From Oscillospiraceae bacterium (GTDB taxonomy: Bacteria > Bacillota > Clostridia > Oscillospirales > CAG-272): DNA of 44,689 nt. The stretch covers positions 1-44,689 of the forward strand of contig SVTR01000030.1 of assembly GCA_015063685.1 (NCBI GenBank), in the 5' to 3' direction. Positions 33,479-42,700 of this stretch are shown one piece after another. The translations under genes and the position numbers were made by a program. The notes under the pieces are model-generated. The model did no database searches, was not told the DNA's origin, and was given only the letters and a program-made list of their open reading frames with translations. Positions within the stretch are counted from its first letter, which is position 1. Each line of letters opens with the position of its first letter.

Positions 33479-33513
33479 GGTAAAGAAAGGAGCTGCCCGG
33501 GGGCAGCTCCTTT
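33479..33513 (-). terminator. Intrinsic terminator after the PrsA/SurA-like gene
   Basis: AAAGGAGCTGCC (33486-33497) and GGCAGCTCCTTT (33502-33513) form a perfect 12-bp stem with a 4-nt loop; on the minus strand the T-run TTTCTTTA follows. Confidence 0.85.
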
Positions 33514-33551
33514 GAAGATGAGCCGTGGGCTCATGCGCGGTTGACGCGATA

Positions 33552-35480
33552 TCAGTGGGTGTGAGAGGTGTCGCCCTCTTCGTGAACGTGCTCGGTCTCG
33601 GTCTCGGCGGGAGCCTTGGTGTCGACCTCTACGTTGAACTTCTTCAGAGCTTCCTGATACCAAGCATCCAACTCCTCTGCGGCGATGGATGCACGGGCAT
33701 TGACCTTCCAGGTCTCCTCGTTCTCCTCTACGAAGTATGCGATATAGTAGTTGGAGCCGATCTTGACCTTGGTGATGTTGCCGGCCTCGCGCTCATCGCT
33801 GTACAGCCACTTGGAGAAGTCGGAACCGATGGAGGTAGCGGAGCTCTCGGTGATGCTCTCCTTGAGTGCGGTGCCGCCCTCAGAAATACAACCGAACTTC
33901 ACAGCCAGCTCGTCGAACTTTTCGACGGTCTTGTCTGCTTCCAGAGCAGAGAAGAACTCGTTGGCCTTCTCTTCTGCGGTCTTGGGGTTGTCAGGAGCGG
34001 TGGAGGTATCGCTGCCGGTACCGTCAGCGGTCTTGTCATCGGTCAGCTTGACATAGTAAGCATCCTTGGTCTTTTCCTGATCGTAGAAATTGACCTTGGT
34101 CACCAGGCACCAGGTGTAGGTAGTAGTCGTGGTGGAGCTGGAGGAGGTCTTCTTCTCCTCTACCAGACCGTAATCGCCAACAGCCTTGCCCTTGTCGCCG
34201 AACATCCACTTCTGGAGAGCGGTAGCCTTTTCAAGATCCTCCTCCTTGGAGAGATCTGCGTAAGCGATGGTTGCATCTCTGGTGATCTTGTTGACCTCGG
34301 TGGTCAGAGAGGACTGAATGGTGGTGAAGACCTGGTAAGCAGCCTTCTTGTAGGCGTCGGTATCGGAGGAGGAGAAGTGTCTCTTGTAGCTCTTCTCGGG
34401 CTCTTCCTTATCATCGGTCTCTGCACCGGTCTCGGCCTCTGCGCCGGTCTCGGCTTCGGTTGCGGCCTCAGTCTCGGCCTCGGTTGCGGCTTCGGTTGCA
34501 GCCTCAGTCTCGGCTTCGGTTGCGCCCTCGGTCTCAACGGTCAGATCGCCGACAAACTTCTCAGCCACGGAGGGCTTAATGCCCAAAGCGGCCAGCAGGG
34601 TCTCAAGCACCATCTTCTCGGTAACCTCGGGACCGTTGGGATCGGTGATCTTGGCATCGGTGATCTTGGTCTTGTAGGTGTCGTCGAACTTGCTCTCTAC
34701 CATGTACTTAGCCAGAACCACCTTCAGCTCATCGATGGAGGTGCACTTCTCAGCTTCGTCCTTCAGGCTGTTGTTGACCAGCACGTAGGAGTGGTAGTAG
34801 TTCTTGTAGAAGGAGCTCTTGTTGTTGTTGAGGTACTCGGTCATCTCGGAATCCTCGACGGCGTCGGAGAACTCCTCGTTCTTGAGGTTGGCGAACTTGT
34901 AGCCCAGGGTGTACTTCTCCATAGCGGAGCGAACCTCGGACTCGGAGATTCCCTGACCGATGTAGGTCTTGATGAAGGTTCTGAGAGACATATTGCCGGA
35001 CTCGGCGGTGGTCTTCAGGTCAGCCATATAGGTGTTGACTTCTTCGTCAATCTCTGCCTGCAGATCGGCGATCTTGTTCTCGTCGCGCGCGCCCTCGCAG
35101 TATACGACGTACTGCTGAGCATATGCGTAGGCCTGGTCGGCGAAAGCACCGGTACCGATGTAGTTGGGCAGCATGTAGTATGCATACTCATACGCATCGG
35201 AGAAAACCTTGGTGTAGCCGTTGGTATCTTCCATCAGACCGTACTGATAGTACCAGAACTGGTTGGCGAGCTGAGACAGACCAACCTGATACTCGTAAAC
35301 GGCCAATTCGTTAGCGGAAACGGAATAGTTCTGGCTGACAACAGCCTTGTCCAGCTTTCCTACAACGCCGACAGAGTCCAGAACGTGGAACAGAAGCACA
35401 GCGCAGATCAATACGGCGATGACAATCAGACAAATCGCCACATAAGGAAATGGACGCTTGGTTTTTGCATTTTGATTCAT
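33552..35480 (-). CDS. Membrane-anchored PrsA/SurA-like protein (putative foldase)
   Basis: This 642-residue protein has a short basic N-terminus, one membrane helix (about 13-35) and a large outside part. The region 40-330 is helical, like the SurA/trigger-factor chaperone fold (AYEYAYYMLPNYIG, ISESEVRSAMEKYTLG). It includes an acidic Ala/Thr/Glu repeat (TEAETEA units, about 325-352). The later part (about 385-620) contains a parvulin-like pattern (ANEFFSALEADKTVEKFDELAVKFG, then AGNITKVKIGSNYYIAYFVE). The C-terminus is His-rich (EHVHEEGDTSHTH). A folding or secretion-assistance role is likely, but the parvulin active site is not clearly conserved. AAAGGA lies 11 nt upstream. Confidence 0.75.
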   Translation of the reverse strand: MNQNAKTKRPFPYVAICLIVIAVLICAVLLFHVLDSVGVVGKLDKAVVSQNYSVSANELAVYEYQVGLSQLANQFWYYQYGLMEDTNGYTKVFSDAYEYAYYMLPNYIGTGAFADQAYAYAQQYVVYCEGARDENKIADLQAEIDEEVNTYMADLKTTAESGNMSLRTFIKTYIGQGISESEVRSAMEKYTLGYKFANLKNEEFSDAVEDSEMTEYLNNNKSSFYKNYYHSYVLVNNSLKDEAEKCTSIDELKVVLAKYMVESKFDDTYKTKITDAKITDPNGPEVTEKMVLETLLAALGIKPSVAEKFVGDLTVETEGATEAETEAATEAATEAETEAATEAETGAEAETGAETDDKEEPEKSYKRHFSSSDTDAYKKAAYQVFTTIQSSLTTEVNKITRDATIAYADLSKEEDLEKATALQKWMFGDKGKAVGDYGLVEEKKTSSSSTTTTTYTWCLVTKVNFYDQEKTKDAYYVKLTDDKTADGTGSDTSTAPDNPKTAEEKANEFFSALEADKTVEKFDELAVKFGCISEGGTALKESITESSATSIGSDFSKWLYSDEREAGNITKVKIGSNYYIAYFVEENEETWKVNARASIAAEELDAWYQEALKKFNVEVDTKAPAETETEHVHEEGDTSHTH

Positions 35481-35703
35481 GAGTCAAAATATCCTTTCTT
35501 TTACTCCGTACACGTCATCGGGGATGATTGACATCCGCAAAGCCGTATACGTTATTTTGTGCATTTGCCCTCGCGGAGAGTCGCAAAGACAGAGCTACAG
35601 ACAATACATTATTATAAACTCATTTCGTGATTAAATTATGAATTTTTCGTGAAACCAAATGAAATTTTTAATCAATTTCTTTGTATTTCGGGGAAATATG
35701 AGT

Positions 35704-37911
35704 TTATACGTCCATGATGATGGGCAAAATCATGGGTTTGCGCTTGGTGCGGCTGTAGAGAAAGCGGGTGATATCGTCCTTGACGTGGAGCTTCACCTCG
35801 TGCCAATCGCAACCGCTTCTGTTTCCGCGGCGGTTGGCGGTGAGGTACTTGTTGATGGTCTCCGCGGCGATGCGGCGCACCTCCTCCATCAGCTCCTCGG
35901 ATTCGCGGACGTACACGAAGCCTCGGGAGACGATGTCGGGACCCGACAGAAGCAGTCCGGAATGCTCATCCACCGTGGCGACCACCACGATGAGGCCGTC
36001 CTGGGACAGATGCTTTCTGTCGCGGAGTACGATGTTGCCCACGTCACCCACGCCGTAGCCGTCGATGAGAACCACGCCCGCAGGTACGACACCGCCGAAG
36101 CGGGCGCTTTTTTTGTCGATCTCCAGCACCTTGCCGATATCCGAGATGAAGATGTTGGCGGCGGACACACCCATGCTCTCAGCCAGCGCCTTGTTGGCGG
36201 CCATGTGCTTGTATTCACCGTGGACGGGCATAAAATATCTGGGCTTCAGAAGTCCCTGCACCAGCTTGAGCTCCTCCTGGCAGGCGTGACCGGATACGTG
36301 CACGTCGGCGGCGGCGTCGTTGATGACCTGCACGCCCATCTTGGAAAGCTCGTTGATGATGCGTCCCACCAGCTTTTCGTTGCCGGGAATGGCGCTGGCA
36401 GAAAGAACCACCAGGTCACCGGCACCCAGGGATACCTGGGAGTGGTCACCGAAGGCCATGCGGTACAGGGCGGACATGGGCTCGCCTTGGGAGCCTGTGG
36501 TGATAAGGGTCAGCTCCTCGGGACGGTAGCGCTTGATGTCGTTGATATCAATGAGCACACCCGAGGGGACGTTCATATATCCCAGCTCAACGGCAGCGGA
36601 AACGATATTGATCATACTGCGCCCCGTGACGGCCACCTTCCTGCCATGCCGCGCGCTGATGTCGATGATCTGCTGTACGCGGTGTACGTTGGAGGAGAAG
36701 GTGGAGATGACGATGCGCTTTTCGGGGTTCATGGTAAAGATCAGCTCCAGGGAATTGCCCACCAGCTTTTCGGAAGGCGTGTATCCTGCCCGTTCGGCAT
36801 TGGTGGATTCGCACATCATGAGCAGAACCCCCTCACGGCCCAGCTCGCCGAGGCGGGTCAGATCCATCATTTCGCCCTCGATAGGGGTGAGATCCAGCTT
36901 GAAGTCACCCGTGTGAACCACAAGGCCTACGGGGGTGCGGATGGCAAGTGCGCAGGCGTCTGCGATAGAGTGGTTGACATGAATAAATTCCACCGAGAAG
37001 GAGGCGCCCAGGCGAACGGTATCCCCGGCCTTGACACAACGGAGATCCACCTTCCAGGGAAGGGTGTGCTCACGGAGCTTGTTTTCCAGGATGCCCAGGG
37101 TCAAACGGGTGCCGTAAATGGGCACGTCCAGCTTTTGCAGAATATAGGGAATGGCGCCGATGTGATCCTCGTGGCCGTGGGTCAGCACCATGCCGCGGAT
37201 CTTTTCTCGATTGCTTTCGAGATAGGTGACGTCGGGGATGACCAGATCGATGCCGGGCATCTCGTCCTCATCGGGGAAGCCAATACCGCAGTCGATGATG
37301 ATGATATCGTCACCGTATTCCACCACGGTCATGTTTTTGCCGATCTCGTTAAGGCCGCCCAGGGGGATCACTCGCAGCTTGGCGTTGGGGACGGTCTTCA
37401 GGGGGGAACGATCGGGGGCCTTCGTATGGGCCGAAGGCTCGGACGGCACGACGCCTGCGGGGCGCACCACGGAATTTTCAGCGGGGATCACCTTGCCGGG
37501 GGCAGGGGTGCGCTTGCTTTGGGCCTTGGCGTGCGTCTTGGGGGCAGGGGAGGTCTCCTCGGGAGAGATTTTGCTTGCCGCCGCGGGCTTTTTTTCAGCT
37601 TTTGCCTTGGGGGCAGGAGCAGAAATATTGGCTTTCTTTTTGCCCTTGCGAGGAGCTTCGGGGGCTGGGGCTGTTTCCATCGGCTCAGTCTTCTTTTTGG
37701 CAGAGGACGTGTTGCGCTTTTTGGAAGGTGCGCTTGCGGGCTCGTTGGGAGACATGATCTCGGGGCCGGCTAAAATATCTCTGGAGCCGATGAAAAATTC
37801 GGATGTGCGGGTAGGATCGCCTTTGGGCGAACGACCGATAGGTTTGCGTCCTCTGGTGGGACGGTTGCCCTTTTGAGGGGCATTTTTCTTATTGTTGTCA
37901 GAATGATTCAT
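35704..37911 (-). CDS. rnj: Ribonuclease J with a 170-residue basic N-terminal extension
   Basis: This 735-residue enzyme is a metallo-beta-lactamase/beta-CASP ribonuclease for 5'-3' RNA decay and processing. Catalytic motifs are complete: LNEIGKN near 187, H245-G-H247-E-D249-H250, HTGDFKLD and HVSGHACQEE, with a C-terminal RNase J domain (VRRIAAETINKYL). In Bacillus RNase J1 the first His is at about residue 74, so some 171 extra residues precede the core. They are low complexity and rich in Lys, Pro and Ala, and probably disordered and RNA-binding. The ATG at 37911 is only weakly supported: AAAGGA is about 16 nt away. The upstream continuation to 38106 lies inside a miniature element and was excluded. 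Confidence 0.92.
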   Translation of the reverse strand: MNHSDNNKKNAPQKGNRPTRGRKPIGRSPKGDPTRTSEFFIGSRDILAGPEIMSPNEPASAPSKKRNTSSAKKKTEPMETAPAPEAPRKGKKKANISAPAPKAKAEKKPAAASKISPEETSPAPKTHAKAQSKRTPAPGKVIPAENSVVRPAGVVPSEPSAHTKAPDRSPLKTVPNAKLRVIPLGGLNEIGKNMTVVEYGDDIIIIDCGIGFPDEDEMPGIDLVIPDVTYLESNREKIRGMVLTHGHEDHIGAIPYILQKLDVPIYGTRLTLGILENKLREHTLPWKVDLRCVKAGDTVRLGASFSVEFIHVNHSIADACALAIRTPVGLVVHTGDFKLDLTPIEGEMMDLTRLGELGREGVLLMMCESTNAERAGYTPSEKLVGNSLELIFTMNPEKRIVISTFSSNVHRVQQIIDISARHGRKVAVTGRSMINIVSAAVELGYMNVPSGVLIDINDIKRYRPEELTLITTGSQGEPMSALYRMAFGDHSQVSLGAGDLVVLSASAIPGNEKLVGRIINELSKMGVQVINDAAADVHVSGHACQEELKLVQGLLKPRYFMPVHGEYKHMAANKALAESMGVSAANIFISDIGKVLEIDKKSARFGGVVPAGVVLIDGYGVGDVGNIVLRDRKHLSQDGLIVVVATVDEHSGLLLSGPDIVSRGFVYVRESEELMEEVRRIAAETINKYLTANRRGNRSGCDWHEVKLHVKDDITRFLYSRTKRKPMILPIIMDV

Positions 37912-37965
37912 GCTTTCGTATAGAATTTCCTTTCTGCGCTTGCGCGCTACCCATACTGGGGTGAT

Positions 37966-38126
37966 GGTCACCTCGAAAAACTCTCTTGACGGCGAAACCG
38001 TAGTGGTTTTCCCGTCATATTTCACAGATTTTTCTTCGCGTAGCTCTACTAGCGCGCGAAAAATTGTATCATCTGACGAAAAAATCCCTTGCGGCTCGCT
38101 CGCCAATAGAGTTTTTAGAGGTTCCC
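37966..38126 (-). mobile_element. 161-bp miniature inverted-repeat element (MITE-like), copy 2, in the RNase J leader
   Basis: The ends GGTCACCTCGAAAAACTC (37966) and GAGTTTTTAGAGGTTCCC (38109-38126) are imperfect inverted repeats. The right end matches the right end of copy 1 at 16 of 18 positions. The 4-bp sequence TGAT flanks both sides exactly (37962-37965 and 38127-38130), as expected of a target duplication. On the minus strand the interior shares GCAAGGGATTTTTTCGTCAGA with copy 1 and keeps both internal hairpins. It lies 55 bp upstream of the RNase J start and runs in the direction of that gene. Confidence 0.8.
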
Positions 38127-38211
38127 TGATGTTGATACCGCGAAAAACGCGGTTTTATGCGCGAAAAACCGCCGTGCCCTTAAAAGGACACAGCAAGGCT
38201 GTGGGCAACAC

Positions 38212-38427
38212 AAAAAAACGCTCTGCGATTTTGGCCGAACGTGTTTCAGCTTGCCCTGTATGTTAAGTTGTGCAAAGCATGGCGGATCCTATGGATACAG
38301 AGCAGGGTGTGGGACCTGCTCGCCCGAGCCATGACCGTTCCGCTCGGGTGCTCTTATGCTTTGCCGTGGCGCTCAGGGAGAGGCGTCAGCCTGCCCTTGA
38401 AGGAGCGCCGATACGAACACAAACATC
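38212..38427 (-). ncRNA. Structured RNA: independent small RNA or 5' leader of RNase J
   Basis: Transcription from the promoter at 38434-38462 would produce an RNA with four nested or adjacent hairpins: GGCGCTC/GAGCGCC (38368-38374 with 38403-38409, itself enclosing GGC/GCC and GGG/CCC), a 9-bp closing stem (38272-38280 with 38356-38364) that encloses GAGCAGG/CCTGCTC (38300-38306, 38315-38321), CCCGAGC/GCTCGGG (38323-38329, 38342-38348) and ATCC/GGAT (38286-38296). Seven U follow at 38218-38212. The size, about 216 nt, is in the range of 6S-like RNAs, but I do not recognise a family. If transcription does not stop at the U-run, this is the first part of a leader of more than 500 nt for RNase J. 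Confidence 0.45.
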
Positions 38428-38433
38428 ATTTTC

Positions 38434-38462
38434 ATTATACACCAAAAAAACGCGTCTGTCAA
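38434..38462 (-). promoter_or_regulatory. Perfect sigma-A promoter on the minus strand
   Basis: TTGACA (38462-38457) and TATAAT (38439-38434) are exact consensus hexamers with a 17-bp spacer. It points toward the structured RNA and RNase J. Confidence 0.88.
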
Positions 38463-38559
38463 CAGTCCCGAGCTTCCGAAAGGGAAGTTTCTGCTCATTG
38501 GCCAATCTATAAAATAAAAAACGGTGGTTCTTGGCGTATTTGCACAAAATTGGCGGACT

Positions 38560-38850
38560 TTACAGGAGCCATAGATAAAGTGCCGTGCATCCGCTACCCA
38601 TAAGAAAACCACCGGCCAGCCAGGCCAGACGCAGGGCTAACCGTTTCCACTTGCCTTCCCCGAGAATTGGCGTGCGTGTCACCGAAAATCCCTGGGTGCT
38701 ATGCCTGATGATGCGATCAGCCTCGGTGAGCATATCGGTCTCTCCCTCAGAGATCTCAGTGTCCCGACGAATGACAAAATACGCTTCCTCGAAAACCCGA
38801 CTGTCGTGGGTTCTGATGACGATCATTTTCTTCTGTGCCCCTCGAATCAT
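38560..38850 (-). CDS. Small C-tail-anchored membrane protein of unknown function
   Basis: This 96-residue protein has a soluble charged N-terminal part (residues 1-65) and one hydrophobic helix at the C-terminus (about 72-95, with Gly- and Leu-rich sequence). AAAGGAG lies 7 nt before the ATG, which makes it a real gene despite its size. A second Met at position 9 is possible but has no ribosome site. No family is recognised. It is upstream of the promoter for the structured RNA and RNase J and ends 98 bp before it. Confidence 0.68.
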   Translation of the reverse strand: MIRGAQKKMIVIRTHDSRVFEEAYFVIRRDTEISEGETDMLTEADRIIRHSTQGFSVTRTPILGEGKWKRLALRLAWLAGGFLMGSGCTALYLWLL

Positions 38851-38997
38851 TGAATCGCTCCTTTAGTATATTAGCTTTATGTAAGACTGCCATGATGTTT
38901 GACATCCGATAGCTCGGTTATTCATCTTTGAAAAATGCCAAAAAATGACAATATAGACAAATAAAAGAAAAAATATCAAAAATATCCATAAAAGCCG

Positions 38998-39026
38998 TTG
39001 ACAAAATCTGTACTTTCGTGTATAAT
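38998..39026 (+). promoter_or_regulatory. Sigma-A promoter of the AbrB-like gene
   Basis: TTGACA (38998-39003) and TATAAT (39021-39026) are exact consensus hexamers spaced 17 bp. A leader of about 100 nt precedes the start codon at 39135. AT-rich sequence (38930-38995) lies just upstream and could act as an UP element or an AbrB self-binding region. Confidence 0.85.
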
Positions 39027-39134
39027 AAAGTCAAATAAACGGGTAACGCATTGTGCCTTTTAAAAAAAACATAACCACAGATTGAGACGTTATGGCATTC
39101 ATTGCTTTGGCCGAATTCGGAGAAAGGAAAAATC

Positions 39135-39380
39135 ATGAAAAGTACAGGAACTGTGAAAAAAATTGATGAGCTGGGTCGTATTGTCCTTCCCAAGGATATC
39201 CGCACCCCCATGGGCATAGAAGCGGGAGACGCCCTGGAGATCTTTACTGACGGTGACCGCATTGTCCTGAGAAAGTTCCAATCCGCTTGTATCTTTTGTG
39301 GAGAGGCGGAGGACGTGATCTACTTCCACGATAAGCGCATCTGCTCCGCTTGCGTTTCGTATATCAAAACGCAGCTTTAG
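39135..39380 (+). CDS. AbrB/SpoVT-type transition-state regulator with a C-terminal Cys cluster
   Basis: This 81-residue protein has the AbrB swapped-hairpin DNA-binding domain (STGTVKKIDELGRIVLPKDI, then GDALEIFTDGDRIVLRK). Its C-terminal half carries CIFCGE and CSAC, four cysteines likely to bind zinc or form the oligomer interface. AbrB-like regulators repress post-exponential and sporulation genes and often themselves; AT-rich DNA around the promoter fits self-control. The ATG at 39135 is chosen because AAAGGA precedes it and the domain starts immediately; the longer frame starts in the leader. Confidence 0.9.
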   Translation: MKSTGTVKKIDELGRIVLPKDIRTPMGIEAGDALEIFTDGDRIVLRKFQSACIFCGEAEDVIYFHDKRICSACVSYIKTQL

Positions 39381-39430
39381 ACCGAGAACTGATTTTAACA
39401 AAACTAACATTATTATAATATAGGGGCTTG

Positions 39431-39476
39431 GGGTGTTGTGCGAAAAAATTTTTACTGTTTTTTTGGCGCAACACCC
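39431..39476 (+). terminator. Terminator-like long hairpin after the AbrB-like gene
   Basis: GGGTGTTGTGC (39431-39441) pairs with GCGCAACACCC (39466-39476) with one G-U pair, and the stem can continue through A6/T6 on the loop side. AAATTTTG follows. It sits 50 bp after the stop codon. The apical A/T pairing is unusual, so an alternative regulatory role is possible. Confidence 0.6.
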
Positions 39477-39493
39477 AAATTTTGTCCATGGCA

Positions 39494-39515
39494 TCCGTAT
39501 ATTTGTGTATACGGA
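39494..39515. promoter_or_regulatory. Inverted repeat TCCGTATA-N6-TATACGGA upstream of the giant protein gene
   Basis: Perfect 8-bp inverted arms occur at 39494-39501 and 39508-39515, flanked by a weaker CATGG/CCATG pair. It lies about 117 bp upstream of the -35 box of the giant gene and could be an operator or the base of a leader structure. The remainder of the 353-bp gap 39381-39733 holds the terminator, this repeat and the promoter; a 99-codon frame there looks non-coding. Confidence 0.4.
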
Positions 39516-39631
39516 ATATGATGTCCATGACTGTGCGTTGCGGATGATCCCGAAATCAAGCTCCGAGCCGTATGCAGGACGGCCGCGAGGAAAAATGTGG
39601 AGCAATTACGTTTTGATTTCCGGGAAACATC

Positions 39632-39660
39632 TTGACATTTGCATAATTTCGTGGTATGAT
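39632..39660 (+). promoter_or_regulatory. Sigma-A promoter of the giant surface protein gene
   Basis: TTGACA (39632-39637) and TATGAT (39655-39660) have a 17-bp spacer, 73 bp before the start codon, which is preceded by AGGAGGT. Confidence 0.82.
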
Positions 39661-39733
39661 ATTAAATGTATGACTATCCCTTGTGACGCGTTCGGGCGTG
39701 GCAGTGGAAAATATGGATTACAGGAGGTGTAAT

Positions 39734-42700
39734 ATGAGCAGAAAAGGAAATGGCAGAAGAAAGTTTATGCCAATGATGCTCTCAGTGATCCTGCTGGCAC
39801 TTGTGATGATCGGCGCGATTGTGCCGACCGGTGCCTTTGAAATGACAGCGGATATGCTGCGTGATATGCAGGGCTACTTCGAAAATACCGAAGGCAGTCT
39901 TGAATTGAACCGCGATACGCTGGTGGATTTTACCCGGAATTATCTGGAGGCCAAGGCCGAGGATGATCCTGTGAATTTCCCGGAAGATAAAATGGCTGAG
40001 CTGAACGCTTTGCTTGAAAACGATGAGGGTGTGGTGGATTACGCCATCCTGATCGGTTTGATGCAGGGCGAGGACGATGCCGCTACTGTCAATGTGGCTT
40101 TGGACATGTTGCAGAAGGTGGCTTCGGCCGACGAGCTCATTGCGTTCGTTGAAACCCAGGAGGGCTATCTGAAGGGTGACGCGGAAACCTTATACCAGGT
40201 GGCATGGCAGATCGACGGCGTGACCGTTGCGACCGATACCTATCGCCACATGGATGCCTTCAACTATCCTACCAAGACGGCACTGGGTCTTGTGTCCGGT
40301 GAGTTCGTGCGTTGGGATTGCGGCGCTTTCTTCAATGCGCCCGATGGAGATAAGGTTACCTATATCAGCGGTACCGTTTCCAACCTGGCACAGGAGCTGG
40401 TGGACGTGTCTGACGGTGTTACCGATGCCAACAAGGTGTTCCACGCTGCCATTGACGAGAGCAAGAAGCAGGTCGTGCTGGCCCTGGATGTCAATGCGGG
40501 CAATTACATGGATGTTTTGGAGTCCTTGATGAGCGGCGAGCACAACGCTGAGCTCAAGGCCGAGCTGAAGGCTTTGGCTTACGACGTGGCCGCTGCCGGT
40601 ATCAACGCCGGTGTCAATGTCCTGAGCGTCAACGGCCATAAGATCCTCACCGTGGATAGCTACGAGCTTGTGGATCTGGTGGCTTTGCTCGACGAGGTTG
40701 CCACAGGTAACGTGGACGGTCTCGTTTCAATCCCCGGTATTGAGGACTTCATCAGGAACGAAGATTATCACATGGCTCGCTTCACCAACATGACCGAAAT
40801 TTCTGTTGGCGGTGAGACCTATAAGTCCTTTGGGGACTATGAGTTCAAGCTGGAGACCGAGGGCCTGACATCCGATACATGGACAGTGTCCCTCTGCTTC
40901 CATGGCGATACCTCTGATATTGAGCAGGCTGCTCTTTGGCTGGAGGAAGCCGTAACGGTCACCGATATCACCGGAGGAAAGAACATCCGCGTGGATCTGA
41001 CCAACGAGAAGATGCAGCTGATCCTGGGTCAGGCGTATACCTCTTCCGCTACTCCCGACACCATCAAGAATATGCTCAGCCGCTTTGAGACCCCCGAGGG
41101 CGATTACTTCTATGTGATCGACGCTTCCATGACTGTGGGTCAGCTCAAGGATCTGGTTCGCTACGGTGACTACGACGACCACCTGGGTGACCTGGTGGAT
41201 GGCAATGTGTCCCTGAACCAGAAGCAGCTGTTCAGAAAGCTGTTGGATATTCTGATGGATACCATTCCTGCCGAATGGGACGATGATACCTTGGCAGGTC
41301 TGTATGATGATAACGGTCTCTTCGCCTTTGACGGCGAAAGAGATAAGCAGTGGTTTGAGGATCTCTTCCAGAGTGCCTTCGGCGGCTTCTCCTTCAACGT
41401 TGCAGGACGTGAGGTGGTTCTCTCTGAGGTGATCGGGCACGTTTTTGACAGGCTGACAGTGGTTGACGTCAAGCTGGAGCTGGATATCCTCGCTTACGAT
41501 TACTATCTCTATTACGTCAATAACGGCAGCAGCACCGAGTGTGTGTTCATGAGATCCGATATGGATCCCTCTGTGCTCTTTGATAACATTGAGGTGCGCG
41601 AAGGCTACGATGTGGTCTTCTTCGCCGGTGATCAGGAGATCACTCTGACTCCCGCTTACGATCTGACCTCGGATACCGCGCTGACCTATGAATACCGCGC
41701 AAGAGAGCACCAGCTCACCGTGGACGTGGTGAAGACCGATCCCGTGACGGGCGACAGCGCTACCGAGAGCAAGACTCTGACCGTTACCTACGGTAAGGTG
41801 TTGGATAAGGCTTACCTCGAGGCTGTGATGGCCGATATGGGTCTTTCTCTGGACGGCTACACCGTGGTTCTTCCCGGTGTGGTTACCATGCCCGACAGCG
41901 ACCTGACCTTGACGGTTGAATGCGAGCGCATTTACTTCACCGTTCAATGGCTGATCGATGGCGTTCTGTACGATGAGACTCTGGTGGCTTGGGGCGAGAT
42001 TCCTTCTATTGCCGCTCCCGAGAAGGCCGCAGATATCAATTATACATATGAGTTCGTTTCCTGGGATCGCGAGCTTACTCCTATCTACAGCGATACCAGC
42101 TACGAAGCGATTTTTGATCCCTCCTCCCGCTACAATGAAACCGTAGACGAAAACGTGGACATTGGCAAGGATAAGGAGAACAATGATATCGTTATCGACG
42201 TTGTAGGCCCCGAGGGCGAGGGCGTCGGCGAGATCGAAGTACCCATGGGCCCCATCCTGGAGGATCTGGATAAGGATCCCACCCAGGGCCTGAATTACAG
42301 TCACAACTTTGGCGACGGCTACGAGATGAGTGTGGAGCTCTCCGCTACCGAGCTGCAGCACATCATCAGCCAGCTGGATCAGATCCTGGAGGAGAAGGGC
42401 AAGACCTATGATGACGTCACCCTCCGCACCTCCCGCGAGGTTACTACGGTAGAGGGTAAGCCCGCCGTAAAATACGAGATCATCTTTGCTGTGGCCGGTG
42501 AGGACGTGGTCATTACCGGTAACGGCGGCAATACCATCCGCGTCAACGTGGATGCCCTGACCGATCCCGAGGCCGAGTATAAGGTTTACGTCAAAAATGC
42601 CGAAGGCAAACTGATCGAGATTCCCTTCACAGTCGTTGATGATAACGGCAAAACCATCATTGAATTTACAACCCCCGTCTACGGCGAGATTTACGTTGTA

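Noticed and set aside
37912..38106. Extended N-terminus of RNase J reading back to 38106
   Set aside because: The extra codons lie within the miniature inverted-repeat element and have no ribosome site; homology of this DNA to the intergenic copy at 20097 shows it is not coding.
38212..38427. RNase P RNA, tmRNA, SRP RNA or T-box in the structured region
   Set aside because: None of the signature sequences I know for these (the GAGGAAAGTCC-like core, the tRNA-like ends of tmRNA, the SRP GGAA loop region, the T-box AGGGTGG) was found on either strand. A 6S-like RNA cannot be excluded.
38373..38612. 79-codon minus-strand frame and an 18-residue leader peptide over the RNase J upstream region
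   Set aside because: It overlaps the consensus promoter and the structured RNA and has no ribosome site; hairpins explain the sequence better.
39433..39732. 99-codon frame upstream of the giant gene
   Set aside because: It begins inside a hairpin, spans a promoter, and has no ribosome site or protein-like composition.
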